A stretch of DNA of 64,000 bases from Pacificispira sp002696645 (GCF_048892425.1 NZ_JBLZHU010000002.1:372001-436000); one strand, 5' to 3'; positions 1 to 9,397 are shown, numbered from the stretch's first letter. Numbers and translations: made by a program. Notes: a model not told the origin generated them from the letters alone.

Positions 1-1574
1 TGATCGATGGCGCGCGCAACACGCCAGACCGTCGGCTGCAGATTGTAAAGGCGCCCAGTTTTGGGGTTGTGGATGAGCCGCTGGAACTGACCCTGCGGAT
101 TTCGGACCCAACCGTTGGTCCTGGAGAAACCATCCGACCAACCTTGCTGATCGACGGGGTGGGGCAGCGGATTGAGCGATTGCCCTTCAATCAGGATGTG
201 ACGGTTACCTTGTCGCTGGATCATCGCGGGGCATCCATCATCGAATTGAAAGTGCCGGAACTTCCCGGCGAGTTGTCGACGGTCAATAACAGCGCGGTTC
301 TGTCGATTAATGGCGTGCGGGACCGGCTGCGGGTCTTGTTGGTCAGCGGTGAACCCCATCCAGGGGAGCGGACCTGGCGCAATCTGTTGAAATCTGATCC
401 GTCGGTTGATCTGGTGCATTTCACGATCCTGCGCCCACCGGAAAAGCAGGATGGCACCCCGATTGATGAATTGTCGCTGATCGCCTTCCCCACACGGGAG
501 CTGTTTGAAGTCAAATTGAATGATTTCGATTTGATCGTGTTTGACAGCTATCGACGGCGCGGCGTTCTGCCGACCCTTTATCTGGGCAATATTGTTGATT
601 ACGTGCGCAATGGCGGCGCATTATTGGATGCGGCAGGGCCTGGATTTGCGGGTCCGTTCAGCCTGTATCGCACGCCCCTGGGCGATATCCTGCCGCTGGA
701 GCCACGCGGCGGGGTTTCAGAACAGACCTTCAAACCACAGGTGACGGAAAAAGGTTTGCGTCACCCGGTCACGGCAGGTCTGCCGGATGGACCGGATCAA
801 AATGCCGCCTCTTCCGGTCCCAGTTGGGGGGATTGGTTGCGCCAGATCGATGTGACGCAACGATCCGGGGATGTCATCATGACAGGGATCGGGGATCAGC
901 CCTTGATCACGCTGGACCGTGTCGGGGATGGTCGGGTGGCTCAGATCAGCAGCGACCAGATCTGGCTGTGGGCGCGGGGATATGATGGGGGTGGTCCCCA
1001 TGCAGAACTGCTGCGCCGCCTGGCCCATTGGCTGATGAAAGAACCGGAACTGGAAGAAGAAGATCTGAAGGCCGTAGCCTCCGATGATCAGTTGGAAATT
1101 CGCATGCGCACACTGGAAGACTTGCGCCAGCCCCCGACGGCAAATGTTGTTCGCCCCGATGGCAGCACGGTGGATGTCCCCTTGAAACGGGTTTCAGAAG
1201 GGTTGTATGCCCAAGCCATCCCCTTGACGCAGAGCGGTTTGTTTGAAATTTCTCAAGGGGGGCGCACGGTGCGAACCGCTGCGGGGGCATTGAACTCGCT
1301 GGAATTTGCTGATCTGGTTGCAACTGATGCGATCCTGAAACAACCTGTGGCGGATAGTGGCGGGCGATTGCACTGGCTGGCGGATGGACCTGTCCCACAG
1401 GTTCGACGTGTCGCAAAAGGACGACCCACGGGCGGATCGGGTTGGATCGGGCTGGTAGAGAATAAGGATTACACCGTTGTGGGACTTGATTCCGTACCGA
1501 TGATCCCGGGCTGGGTCTTGTTTTTGACCGCAGCTGGATTGATGGCGATGAGCTGGTACCGGGAAGCGCGCTAA
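1..1574 (+). CDS. membrane protein with glutamine-amidotransferase-like domain (3' part)
   Basis: The reading frame is open to the left edge, so the start lies outside the window; a GTG at 69 is internal. About 523 residues are visible. The middle holds an amidotransferase-like alpha/beta fold (RVLLVSGEPHPGERTW, later DLIVFDSYRRRG, then GGALLDAAGPGF), followed by a beta-rich part and one C-terminal membrane helix (IPGWVLFLTAAGLMAMSW) with a short basic tail. I see no catalytic Cys nucleophile, so it is probably not an active amidotransferase. Proteins of this kind (COG5426-like) usually follow MoxR ATPase, DUF58 and BatA-type genes in alphaproteobacteria, but those would lie upstream of this window. 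Function unknown, perhaps envelope-associated. Confidence 0.6.
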   Translation, partial: IDGARNTPDRRLQIVKAPSFGVVDEPLELTLRISDPTVGPGETIRPTLLIDGVGQRIERLPFNQDVTVTLSLDHRGASIIELKVPELPGELSTVNNSAVLSINGVRDRLRVLLVSGEPHPGERTWRNLLKSDPSVDLVHFTILRPPEKQDGTPIDELSLIAFPTRELFEVKLNDFDLIVFDSYRRRGVLPTLYLGNIVDYVRNGGALLDAAGPGFAGPFSLYRTPLGDILPLEPRGGVSEQTFKPQVTEKGLRHPVTAGLPDGPDQNAASSGPSWGDWLRQIDVTQRSGDVIMTGIGDQPLITLDRVGDGRVAQISSDQIWLWARGYDGGGPHAELLRRLAHWLMKEPELEEEDLKAVASDDQLEIRMRTLEDLRQPPTANVVRPDGSTVDVPLKRVSEGLYAQAIPLTQSGLFEISQGGRTVRTAAGALNSLEFADLVATDAILKQPVADSGGRLHWLADGPVPQVRRVAKGRPTGGSGWIGLVENKDYTVVGLDSVPMIPGWVLFLTAAGLMAMSWYREAR

Positions 1575-1712
1575 CAGGTTTTATGGACAAGCTGTGTTAG
1601 TTTATCCGGCCCGAGGTCTTAAAAAAATTCTGTTTACGGCTTGACGCAGCGCCCCGGCAAGATGACACTTTTTCTTCATTTACATGATGTTCCACTTTCT
1701 TTGTGAAAGAAG

Positions 1713-2978
1713 ATGGCCCTGTTGTCGCCAAATAATGAGTCTCAGAAAAATCGCGGTACGTCCGCGACGTCCAAAGCCAGCGCGCGTGCCGCCTCGCAAG
1801 AGTCCGCAGGGGGCGGGTCCTATAAGGCGTTTGGGGCCGGTGCCCGTTCAGACTTTATGTTCAAGGATGGACTGACCTATCTCAATCATGGGGCCTATGG
1901 CGCAACCGCGCGCCCTGTGATGGATGCAGCCCAAGCCTTAAGGGAGAAGATTGAGAGTCAGCCGTCCAGCTTTATGACGTCCCAGCTTTCCCAGGAATTG
2001 CGGGCGTCCGCCCAGATACTGGGGTATTATGTCGGTGCTCAGGGAGAAGATATTGTCTTTCAGGACAATGCGACAACCGCGATCAATGCGGTGCTGCGGT
2101 CCCTGGTTCTGTTTCCTGGCGATGAGGTTCTGACCACCAGCCTGACCTATGGCGCGGTGATGCGGACATTGGAATTTGTCTGTGATCGGGCTGATGCGCG
2201 TTTGATCCCGGTGCATATTGATTATCCCATGATCGATGCTGAAACCGTCGTGGATACGATTGTGGCGGCAATATCGCCCCGCACCCGATTGCTGGTGATT
2301 GATCATGTGACATCGAAAACCGCCAGCATCCTGCCGATTGCTGAGATCGCAGCGGAATGTCGCGATCGTGGCATTCATATATTGGTGGATGGGGCCCATG
2401 CCCCGGCCATGCTGGACCTGAATATCGAATCTCTTGGCGTGACCTGGTATACGGGGAATTGCCACAAATGGATGGGGGCCCCGCGTGGGTCCGCTTTTTT
2501 ATGGACCGTCGCAGAGCGCCAGGCCTATCTGCGCCCGACAACCATCAGCCATTTTATCGCAGATGGCTATGTTCCCGCCTTTGACTGGCCGGGGACCAAG
2601 GATTTTACCCCCTATCTGACGATTCCGGCCGCGCTGGAATATCGGTCGTTATATGGGGAGGACCAGATCCGATCCTATTGCAACAGATTGGCCTATGAGG
2701 CCGGGCAGCATGTGGCCAGGCAGTTGGGCACCCGCACCGGTATTCCCAAGAGCATGTCTGCGGCGATGATGACAGTGGCCCTGCCAGATGGATATGGACC
2801 GGCAAAGCAGGACAATGCCAATGCCCTGCGCGCCAGGATCCGACAGGATCATAATCTGGAAATCGATATCCAGGCTTTTGAACGCCGCCTATGGCTGCGC
2901 CTGTCCGCCTATATCTATAACGATATGGAAGACGCTGATCGATTGGTCCATGCCGTTAAGGCTGTGCGCGCTGCCTGA
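1713..2978 (+). CDS. class V aminotransferase (isopenicillin-N-epimerase-like)
   Basis: A 421-residue PLP enzyme of aminotransferase class V. The family hallmark near the N-terminus (LTYLNHGAYGAT), the Asp-His pair (VDGAHAP) and the Schiff-base lysine K252 in TGNCHKWMGAPRG are all visible. The substrate is unknown; relatives include isopenicillin N epimerase-like and cysteine-desulfurase-like enzymes. The ATG at 1713 follows GAAAGAAG closely. A later ATG at 1857 would delete conserved sequence before LNHG and has no ribosome binding site. The first 40 or so residues are Ser/Ala/Lys rich and probably disordered. It stands alone, convergent with the HAD hydrolase gene. Confidence 0.8.
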   Translation: MALLSPNNESQKNRGTSATSKASARAASQESAGGGSYKAFGAGARSDFMFKDGLTYLNHGAYGATARPVMDAAQALREKIESQPSSFMTSQLSQELRASAQILGYYVGAQGEDIVFQDNATTAINAVLRSLVLFPGDEVLTTSLTYGAVMRTLEFVCDRADARLIPVHIDYPMIDAETVVDTIVAAISPRTRLLVIDHVTSKTASILPIAEIAAECRDRGIHILVDGAHAPAMLDLNIESLGVTWYTGNCHKWMGAPRGSAFLWTVAERQAYLRPTTISHFIADGYVPAFDWPGTKDFTPYLTIPAALEYRSLYGEDQIRSYCNRLAYEAGQHVARQLGTRTGIPKSMSAAMMTVALPDGYGPAKQDNANALRARIRQDHNLEIDIQAFERRLWLRLSAYIYNDMEDADRLVHAVKAVRAA

Positions 2979-2996
2979 TTAGGACCGGGTCAGGAA

Positions 2997-3848
2997 TTAC
3001 CAGCGAAAGGCCTCACTGAAGTAAGCGGGTATGGCATTGAACTGTGACCCCAGATTCACGACCGCATCGCCTGTCGGTGGGGTTGGCAGATCACCCCGGT
3101 GAATACCGCCCGTGATGAACAATCCGTCCAGCCCGGCTGCATTGGCCCCTGCAATGTCGTGGGCCAGAGAATCGCCAATCCCTAATCCAGGCCCGCTGAC
3201 ACCAGTGATTTCCCGAATACTGTGATAGGCATCCAGTCCAGGCTTGCCATGCCATTGAACGCGCCCGCCCATGCGCTCATACATCTCAGCAATGGCACCG
3301 GGACAAACCTTCAGGCTGCCATCGGGCTGAACACTGACGCGGTCCGGATTGGCACAGGTCAGCGGCAGGTCCCGTTCCAGCGCGCGGGCTAGGATGGGCT
3401 GATAGTCTTCCAGGCTGCGGCGGTCTGTGCCCGCACACAGGATAAAGTCGGCCTGGTCAATATCGCCCACTTCTTCAAATCCCGTATCCTCAACAATGCC
3501 GCGATCTTCGTCCCAGGCGAACATCAGATAGCGGGGCCCAAGGGCGGCATAGAAGGGCGTGTCGCGGGTCGACAGGCCGTGATGCACCTGTTCTCCCGAT
3601 GTGATGGCCAGGTCGTAAAGTGACCGGTCAAATCCAAGGGCGCTCAGCCTTTTGTAACTTTCTGACACGCGCTTGCCAGAATTGGACAGTAACGTGACCG
3701 CAGCACCCGTTTCTTTCAGGCCGCGCAAGGCCTCTATGGCACCGGGCAGTGGTGTATGCCCGTCATGCAAAACGCCCCATTGATCGACGACGAACAGGGC
3801 GTATTTATCTGCGATATCGCGCAGGCCGAGGATTTGTTTTGGGCTCAT
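2997..3848 (-). CDS. HAD superfamily class IIA hydrolase (TIGR01459 type)
   Basis: A 283-residue HAD-IIA phosphatase-like protein. Motif I appears as VVDQWGVLHDG (residues ~20-30), where the usual DxDGxL is changed to DQWGVL, as in the TIGR01459 subfamily. Motif II is LLSNSGKR, and the C-terminal motif is GIGDSLAHDIAGANAAG. The cap insertion characteristic of NagD-like class IIA enzymes lies between them. The likely activity is phosphatase on a small phosphorylated metabolite; the substrate is unknown. The gene is convergent with the class V aminotransferase gene and about 40 bp downstream of the EAL-protein gene on the same strand. Confidence 0.8.
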   Translation of the reverse strand: MSPKQILGLRDIADKYALFVVDQWGVLHDGHTPLPGAIEALRGLKETGAAVTLLSNSGKRVSESYKRLSALGFDRSLYDLAITSGEQVHHGLSTRDTPFYAALGPRYLMFAWDEDRGIVEDTGFEEVGDIDQADFILCAGTDRRSLEDYQPILARALERDLPLTCANPDRVSVQPDGSLKVCPGAIAEMYERMGGRVQWHGKPGLDAYHSIREITGVSGPGLGIGDSLAHDIAGANAAGLDGLFITGGIHRGDLPTPPTGDAVVNLGSQFNAIPAYFSEAFRW

Positions 3849-3891
3849 GACTTGCCTATGCCCGCTGCGCCCGGACGGGTCAAGAGGCGGG

Positions 3892-5493
3892 TTAGGACCC
3901 AGATGGTTCCTTGCTTAATCTGGGTTCACCAAACAGATAGCCCTGGCCGAAATCAATATTGAAATCCAGCAGTTCCACCAGCGTCGCTTCGGTTTCGATG
4001 CGGTCGACGATCAGGTCGATGCCGCGCCGATCCAATTCCTGTTTCAGCGCGCGCAGTTCGGTTGCCGGACCACCGCCCTTTTGCAGGCGGGTCAGGACCG
4101 TTTCCGCCTCGACCTTGATATAGGCGAAATGCCGTTCCTCCAGTGCGTCCAGATCCAGGTCCAAATTTCGAACGCCATCTAAGGAAAAGCGATACCCCAG
4201 GCCGCCCAACCGGTCGAAATCGCTGCCCAATCCCTGGAAATTGGGGCCAATATCGGTCTGGGAGAATTCCAGAACCAGATTAGGGGCCAGTTCGGAATGG
4301 GATTCCATATACTGGATGAAATCCCTGAAGAATTCCCGATCTTTCAAAGTATGGGGCGCGATATTGCAGAAAAAGGCGGCACTGAAATCCTTGCGCCGCA
4401 GCTTGCGCAACAATTGCACACAGCGGAACAGCAACATGTTGTCGATGGCGGTCAACAGGCCCGCCGATTTCGCCACGGGGATATATCGGTCCGGGCCGAT
4501 CACCTCGCCATTGGCAGAACGGATACGGCTGAAGCATTCATAAAAGCGGCGCTTTCTTTGCGGCAGGCTGACAATGGGCTGTAAATAAAGATCAACGCGA
4601 TCATCCCGCAGGGCATCGCGGATCGTGCCCAGCAGTGCGTCTTCACCGGTGTTGTTTTCACTGCGCTGTCCGGTGGTTGCTGCTGTGCCGCCATTGGTGA
4701 CGACCCGCAACCCTCCGCGCAAGGCGCGCGCAAGTCCTCCCCCGGCCGCTACCCGGTCTTCTTCCTCATCAAAATCCTGATCCACCCTGTTTTGGGTGGG
4801 GGGGCGGCCTAACGTTGGCTCACGCGGGTCGTTTCTGCCCTGAAGGCGCGTCGAGTCTTCTGATAAGGAAGAAGAGGGTTTGTCACGACCGGAATACAGT
4901 TGTTCGACAAGATTATGCAGCACGCGCACTTCTGAACTGGCCTCCCGCATGGATCGGTCAGATTCGGCCGCACGATCGCGGGTTGGGCGCGCGGGCTCTG
5001 CCCTGGCCCGGTTGGGGCGACTCGCGGGGATGGCTTCGTCTTCTTCCGCCAGGGCCATACGCTCCAGCAGGGACCGCGCCTCTGTTTCCTCTTGCGACCG
5101 GTTCGGCTGGGGGGCGCGACGACGGGGACTGGCGGCATCCTGTTCCGCCCGCGCCGATGCGGTCAGGGAATTCAAGGCGGCCAGCATCCGCTCCCCACCG
5201 CCATCTTCCACGGCCTCAAACAAGCGACGGATTTCGTTGCGCGCCACGGACATTTCTTCGCGGTCGCGATCCAGGGCGCGCTTCAACAGCAACAGGCGAC
5301 GCATCGCCTTTAAGGTATCCGTGCGGCGGGTAAAGGTTTCCTGCAACAAGGCGCAGCACAGAAAGAATGTCAGCCCCATCAGAAGGGATGTGACACCATC
5401 GACACCGGGAATCACACGATGGCCCAGCACTGCCAGGGCAGAGGCCACGGTGACATAGCAAAAGAAGATCAGCATATGCCAAAATCGGCTCAT
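3892..5493 (-). CDS. membrane-anchored degenerate EAL-domain protein
   Basis: About 533 residues if translation starts at the ATG ending at 5493, which follows GGGAACC; an in-frame ATG at 5547 adds 18 residues but lacks a ribosome binding site. Two N-terminal membrane helices (MLIFFCYVTVASALAV and SLLMGLTFFLCCALL) precede a charged coiled-coil or disordered linker and a C-terminal EAL-type domain (last ~230 residues). The EAL signature is replaced by ECF (RRFYECFSRI), the usual ELTE position reads EFSQ, and the DDFG position reads DGVRN. The phosphodiesterase metal ligands are therefore largely lost. The IDFGQGYLFGEP end motif is kept. It is probably a c-di-GMP-binding or protein-interaction receptor rather than an enzyme. 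Confidence 0.75.
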   Translation of the reverse strand: MSRFWHMLIFFCYVTVASALAVLGHRVIPGVDGVTSLLMGLTFFLCCALLQETFTRRTDTLKAMRRLLLLKRALDRDREEMSVARNEIRRLFEAVEDGGGERMLAALNSLTASARAEQDAASPRRRAPQPNRSQEETEARSLLERMALAEEDEAIPASRPNRARAEPARPTRDRAAESDRSMREASSEVRVLHNLVEQLYSGRDKPSSSLSEDSTRLQGRNDPREPTLGRPPTQNRVDQDFDEEEDRVAAGGGLARALRGGLRVVTNGGTAATTGQRSENNTGEDALLGTIRDALRDDRVDLYLQPIVSLPQRKRRFYECFSRIRSANGEVIGPDRYIPVAKSAGLLTAIDNMLLFRCVQLLRKLRRKDFSAAFFCNIAPHTLKDREFFRDFIQYMESHSELAPNLVLEFSQTDIGPNFQGLGSDFDRLGGLGYRFSLDGVRNLDLDLDALEERHFAYIKVEAETVLTRLQKGGGPATELRALKQELDRRGIDLIVDRIETEATLVELLDFNIDFGQGYLFGEPRLSKEPSGS

Positions 5494-5655
5494 GCGGGGT
5501 TCCCAAAAAGTGCTGCGGGTCAGACACGTCGCGATCCGGTCTGCCATTGTTACTATTCGCTGAACGATAGCAAAAATCTACAAGCAAAACACGCCCTTAG
5601 GCCATATCCGTGGGATAGGGGCGGGTTCTGTGTCTAAGATTATGAAATTGTTACA

Positions 5656-6717
5656 CTAATCTTTAAAGTCTGCGCCAATCGCCTGGGCCAGCGTGGTAAA
5701 CCCGTCCGCCCGCAACAGCTCCGGCAGGGTCTGGGTGATTCGCCCGATCAATTCCGGGCCTGTGTAAACCAGCGCGGAATATAGCTGAACCAGGGACGCG
5801 CCTGCCCGAATTTTGGCATAGGCATCTTCTGCACTTGCCACACCTCCGACGCCAATCAGGGGGACCTTTCCTTCCGTCAGGGCATAGACGCGGCGCAGGA
5901 CTTCGGTTGATCTTTCGAACAGCGGCGCACCGCTCAGCCCGCCGATCTGTCCCTTCTGAGAATCCCGCAATGTGTCTGGTCGGGTGGTCGTGGTGTTGGA
6001 TATAATCAGGCCCGCCACGTCCGGGTCCTGCCCGACCGCAGAGATTGCGCGAAGATCCGCCTCTTCCAGATCGGGGGCGATTTTAACCAGAATGGGCGGG
6101 ACGTCACCCACTGTGGCGGCGGCGTCCCTTACGGCGGCAACCAGCACCCGAAGCTGATCGGGGGATTGCAGTGCCCGCAGGCCTGGCGTGTTGGGAGACG
6201 ACACATTGATCGTCACATAATCCGCATAGGGGGCCAGGCGTGTTGCACAGGCCGCGTAATCCGCTGCAGCATCTTCGCTGTCTTTGTTTTTACCGATATT
6301 GACCCCGACGGGACCGGGCAGATTTTGTGCCCGTGCCGCCGCCAATCGCGTTGCGGCCCGGTCTGCACCGGCATTGTTAAACCCCATGCGATTGATGACC
6401 GCCATGTCCTGGGTCAGGCGGAACAGGCGCGGCTTTGGATTGCCGCCCTGTGGTCGGGGCGTCACGGTGCCAATTTCCACAAATCCGAATCCCAGCGCCA
6501 GACAGGCCCGCACGGCTTCTGCGTCCTTATCAAACCCGGCAGCCAGACCAATCGGCGTGGCGAATTTTAATCCAAAGACCTCATTCGCCAAACACGGGTC
6601 TGGGTCAATTGTCAGTTTGGGGCCGAATCCGCAGGCCAGGGCGCGCACAGTCAATCGATGCGCCCGTTCAGGATCCAGTCGATGCAGCAGCGGCAGAACG
6701 TAATCAGTCAGCGCCAT
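5656..6717 (-). CDS. pyrD: dihydroorotate dehydrogenase (quinone), class 2
   Basis: Oxidises dihydroorotate to orotate in pyrimidine synthesis, passing electrons through FMN to membrane quinone. Class 2 features are present: an amphipathic N-terminus (LTDYVLPLLHRLDPERAHRL), the FMN/substrate motif GLAAGFDKD, the catalytic serine in INVSSPNTPGLR, the ISNTTTTRP substrate loop and the C-terminal FMN-phosphate motif GVGGVASAEDAYAKIRAG. An upstream in-frame ATG exists at 6759, but the ATG at 6717 gives a normal-length protein (353 residues). It overlaps the end of the DUF952 gene by 14 bases, which suggests translational coupling. Confidence 0.95.
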   Translation of the reverse strand: MALTDYVLPLLHRLDPERAHRLTVRALACGFGPKLTIDPDPCLANEVFGLKFATPIGLAAGFDKDAEAVRACLALGFGFVEIGTVTPRPQGGNPKPRLFRLTQDMAVINRMGFNNAGADRAATRLAAARAQNLPGPVGVNIGKNKDSEDAAADYAACATRLAPYADYVTINVSSPNTPGLRALQSPDQLRVLVAAVRDAAATVGDVPPILVKIAPDLEEADLRAISAVGQDPDVAGLIISNTTTTRPDTLRDSQKGQIGGLSGAPLFERSTEVLRRVYALTEGKVPLIGVGGVASAEDAYAKIRAGASLVQLYSALVYTGPELIGRITQTLPELLRADGFTTLAQAIGADFKD

Positions 6718-7057
6718 TGTCAGAGCCCAAATCCGGAAATTGGTGAATGCCATCGGCATTCAGGGAAAGCGGTGTCGCCTGTTTTACCGCCGACAGCAGG
6801 ATATCCCCATAAACATGCGGAAACAGTTTACCGCCGCGCGATTCCTCCCAGACCAAAGCTTTGCCCAGTTGGGCCTCGTCCACATGCAACAGGACAAGAT
6901 CGGATTCGCCAGCACGGTGACGGCGGGCGCTTTCTTCAATCTGGCTGGCGGTGGACAGATGCAGGAATCCATCGGCGCGATCTGCTGGATTTCCCGTATA
7001 AATCCCGGTGCTTTGCGCCACCGTCCAGGCATCAAGTTTGGCGAGATGATATATCAT
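6704..7057 (-). CDS. DUF952 domain-containing protein
   Basis: A 117-residue protein starting MIYHLAKLDAW and containing the typical DUF952 pieces DGFLHLSTASQI, LVLLHVDEAQLG and LFPHVYGDI. An ATG further upstream (7135) would add 26 residues that do not look like the family. Members are small and often lie next to pyrD in alphaproteobacteria, as here, where the genes overlap by 14 bases and must be co-transcribed. The biochemical role is unknown; the fold has been compared with ADP-ribosyltransferase-like proteins, but that is not visible in the sequence. Confidence 0.8.
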   Translation of the reverse strand: MIYHLAKLDAWTVAQSTGIYTGNPADRADGFLHLSTASQIEESARRHRAGESDLVLLHVDEAQLGKALVWEESRGGKLFPHVYGDILLSAVKQATPLSLNADGIHQFPDLGSDNGAD

Positions 7058-7627
7058 GGTGATCGGAGAATATGGCGCGGCTCGCACCAGCGCAACCAAA
7101 TGAGGGGTCACGAAACAGATTTTTAGACATATCATGTTCTTTTTTTTATGAAGTTTATAAATTTTATCTTGACTTGTTCTCTTTAGTCATTAGATTGGTC
7201 TTTGGGAGCGGGCCACAAGTGCGCCTAAATCGCACCGGCCCATCGGACCCCCGTTTGCTGCGGGGACAATCCAGTCACTTCCCAGCCGTCAGCAAATACT
7301 TTTCGTTCAGGGGTCCGTGTTTATCGGATAACTGTTCCCGAAGGATCGTCAGGTCTCCCTAAGGCATCGGCGCGTGCGTGTGGCTTCAAATGGCCAATCG
7401 GTACCGCTCAGGATCGCGTTAGAAACACTGGCGGCACGGGGATGGCCCATACCGGCCCCTTTTCTCTCAGATATGAAACAGAGTTGACCCGGCCTGGCCG
7501 TTTGGTCCCGCGCAAAACTGCGCCTGGGCCGAGCGATAACCGCTGGACGTCACACTCATTTGGCAACACCGCGCCCGGCCCGTCACGCATTGGGTTGGGA
7601 TATCGCGAAACCGAAAGGAAAGATGAC
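7058..7627. other. 570-bp gene-free boundary between chromosome and phage cassette
   Basis: No convincing gene, integrase or tRNA is present. The first part (7130-7200) is AT-rich. A small hairpin CCCCG...CGGGG sits near 7245-7264. The last 180 bases are open in frame with the capsid gene, but their translation (Pro/Arg/Thr-rich) does not look like capsid sequence. The left junction of the phage cassette must lie somewhere here. I found no copy of the tRNA-like core seen at 21057. Confidence 0.5.
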
Positions 7628-8452
7628 ATGTCCACAACTGTGGAAACCTCATTCTCCCGGCACTTTCAGATCGAAGTGCATTTGGCCTATCAGCGCATGG
7701 GGTCAAAATTGCGGAATACCGTGCGCACCAAGAATGACATCAAGGGCTCTTCCACGACATTCCAGAAGGTTGGCAAGGGCACCGCATCCACCAAGGCCCG
7801 TCATGGCAAAGTACCGGTGATGAACATCGACCATACACCGGTCGAAATCGCCTTGCAGGATTACTATGCCGGTGACTGGGTGGATGCCCTGGATGAAATC
7901 AAGATGGCCCATGATGAACGATCCGTCGTCACCAATGCCGGGGCCTATGCCCTGGGTCGGAAAACGGATGATCTGATCATCGATGCCATGGAAACCGTAA
8001 CCTCGGCCCAGGACTCTCAGGACGGCACGACCGGCCTGACCAAAGCCAAAGTGCTGGAAGCGTTTGAAATGCTGGGGGGCCAGGATGTCCCGGATGATGG
8101 TCAACGGGTCGCCATTATCGGCTGGAAGCAATGGAGCGATCTTCTGGATATCGAAGAATTCTCCAACGCGGATTATGTCGGCGATGAAGACCTGCCCTGG
8201 AAAGGGACCCAGGCGAAACGCTGGCTGGGGACCTTGTGGATGCCGCATTCGGGCCTCGTGCTGTCTGGCGGCGTGCGCAATGGGTATTGGTATCACAAAA
8301 CCGCCATCGGTCATGCCATTGGCAAGGATGTGAAATCCGACATCACCTGGCATGGCGACCGGGCAGCCCACTTCATCAACCACATGATGAGCCAGGGTGC
8401 TGGTGTCATCGACGCGACGGGCATTGTGCGCCTGCCGTGCCTTGAATCGTAA
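7628..8452 (+). CDS. phage major capsid protein
   Basis: A 274-residue protein starting MSTTVETSFSRHFQIEVHLAYQRMG. It resembles podovirus capsid proteins of the T7 gp10-like/HK97-fold group seen in alphaproteobacterial prophages. The start at 7628 follows GAAAGGAAAG with good spacing; an in-frame ATG at 7442 is rejected because its extension lacks capsid features. It is the first gene of the structural cassette and is followed by a small virion gene and then the tail tube genes, the T7-like order. A portal and scaffold gene would be expected immediately upstream and are absent. Confidence 0.75.
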   Translation: MSTTVETSFSRHFQIEVHLAYQRMGSKLRNTVRTKNDIKGSSTTFQKVGKGTASTKARHGKVPVMNIDHTPVEIALQDYYAGDWVDALDEIKMAHDERSVVTNAGAYALGRKTDDLIIDAMETVTSAQDSQDGTTGLTKAKVLEAFEMLGGQDVPDDGQRVAIIGWKQWSDLLDIEEFSNADYVGDEDLPWKGTQAKRWLGTLWMPHSGLVLSGGVRNGYWYHKTAIGHAIGKDVKSDITWHGDRAAHFINHMMSQGAGVIDATGIVRLPCLES

Positions 8453-8472
8453 GCCGGAAGGAGACCGATAAA

Positions 8473-8742
8473 ATGGCATATAAATCTCGTGACTTGAGCG
8501 TTATCGCTTACGCCAACGGCTTCACCCTTTGGCACTATACGACGACCGACGCGGCCGCCAGTGTCGATACGGCAGGATACTTCAACGAAGCAGCGGACAT
8601 GCTGCGCGTTGGGGACATGATCCTGGCCAATACCGATACCGATGGCACGTTAAGCTCCGGCATTCTGCATGTATCGTCGAATACCGGAACTGTCGTGGAT
8701 GTCGATGATCTGACCGCGATCGGTTCTGCTGATACGGACTGA
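8473..8742 (+). CDS. small phage virion-associated protein
   Basis: An 89-residue acidic protein (MAYKSRDLSVIAYANGFTLW...) with a good ribosome binding site (GGAAGGAG). It lies 20 bp after the capsid gene and before a strong terminator. The pattern (N-terminal YKSRDLS, central GYFNEAADMLRVGDMI, then small beta-rich repeats) matches short proteins that follow capsid genes in many temperate podoviruses. A capsid decoration or fibre role is likely from position, but I cannot show it from sequence. Confidence 0.6.
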   Translation: MAYKSRDLSVIAYANGFTLWHYTTTDAAASVDTAGYFNEAADMLRVGDMILANTDTDGTLSSGILHVSSNTGTVVDVDDLTAIGSADTD

Positions 8743-8779
8743 TCGACATCCGATCCTGACCTTTGTTCAACAAACTCAC

Positions 8780-8813
8780 GTGGCCGCCTGGACTCTCCGG
8801 GCGGCCACTTTTT
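8780..8813 (+). terminator. rho-independent terminator after capsid genes
   Basis: A 12-bp nearly perfect stem (GTGGCCGCCTGG pairing with CCGGGCGGCCAC), a 5-base loop and then TTTTT. It separates the capsid genes from the tail genes. T7 places its terminator at the same point, just after the capsid gene, to keep capsid expression high relative to downstream genes. Confidence 0.85.
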
Positions 8814-8827
8814 CTAGGAGAGCTCTT

Positions 8828-9397
8828 ATGGCCTTAAGCAGTATTCAATTATCCAGCCGTGCGCTGATCAAGATTGGCGCGACACCGATTTCCGGCTTCG
8901 AAGATGGCACAGCAGAAAGCCTGGTTGCCGCCACGCTGTATCCCTCAACACGCGATGCCATGTTGTCGGCCCATCCCTGGAGCTTTGCCACCGCACAGCG
9001 GGTTCTGCCGCGATTGGTGGGCGTTCCGGCAGCGGATTATGACTATGCCTATCAATTGCCGTCCGACTTTCTGCGCGCCCTGTCTGCGGGGGAGGCGGGC
9101 TATGGGCGTGGTCTGGACTACCGCATTGTGGAGCGGCGTCTGCATACGAATGCGGCGTCAGTGACATTGACTTATATCTTTCGGCCCAACGAGTCCGCCT
9201 TTCCTCCCTTCTTCGATCAGGCCCTGATCGCGCGTTTGGCGGCGGAGTTCTGTTTGCCCATCACGGAAAGCACAACCCGGTCTGAGGCCCTGCAACGGCT
9301 GGCGGATGATCAGTTTCGTCAGGCACGGCTGATTGATGCCCAGCAGGATGTTCCACCCCGGTTCGAAGATTACACATTGGTAGGAGTGCGCGGATAA
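8828..9397 (+). CDS. phage tail tubular protein A-like (T7 gp11-like adaptor)
   Basis: A 189-residue protein starting MALSSIQLSSRALIKIGATPI. The pattern LSSRALIKIGA...FEDGTAES...YPSTRDAMLSAHPWSFA is typical of the T7 gp11/P22 gp4-like head-to-tail adaptor family in podoviruses. The ATG at 8828 follows CTAGGAG; the frame is open a little further upstream, but that part overlaps the terminator. It overlaps the next gene by one base (TAATG), so the two tail genes are translationally coupled. Confidence 0.8.
   Translation: MALSSIQLSSRALIKIGATPISGFEDGTAESLVAATLYPSTRDAMLSAHPWSFATAQRVLPRLVGVPAADYDYAYQLPSDFLRALSAGEAGYGRGLDYRIVERRLHTNAASVTLTYIFRPNESAFPPFFDQALIARLAAEFCLPITESTTRSEALQRLADDQFRQARLIDAQQDVPPRFEDYTLVGVRG

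Noticed and set aside
7442..7627. N-terminal extension of the capsid gene
   Set aside because: The translated sequence is Pro/Arg/Thr-rich without capsid features, and the ATG at 7628 has a far better ribosome binding site.
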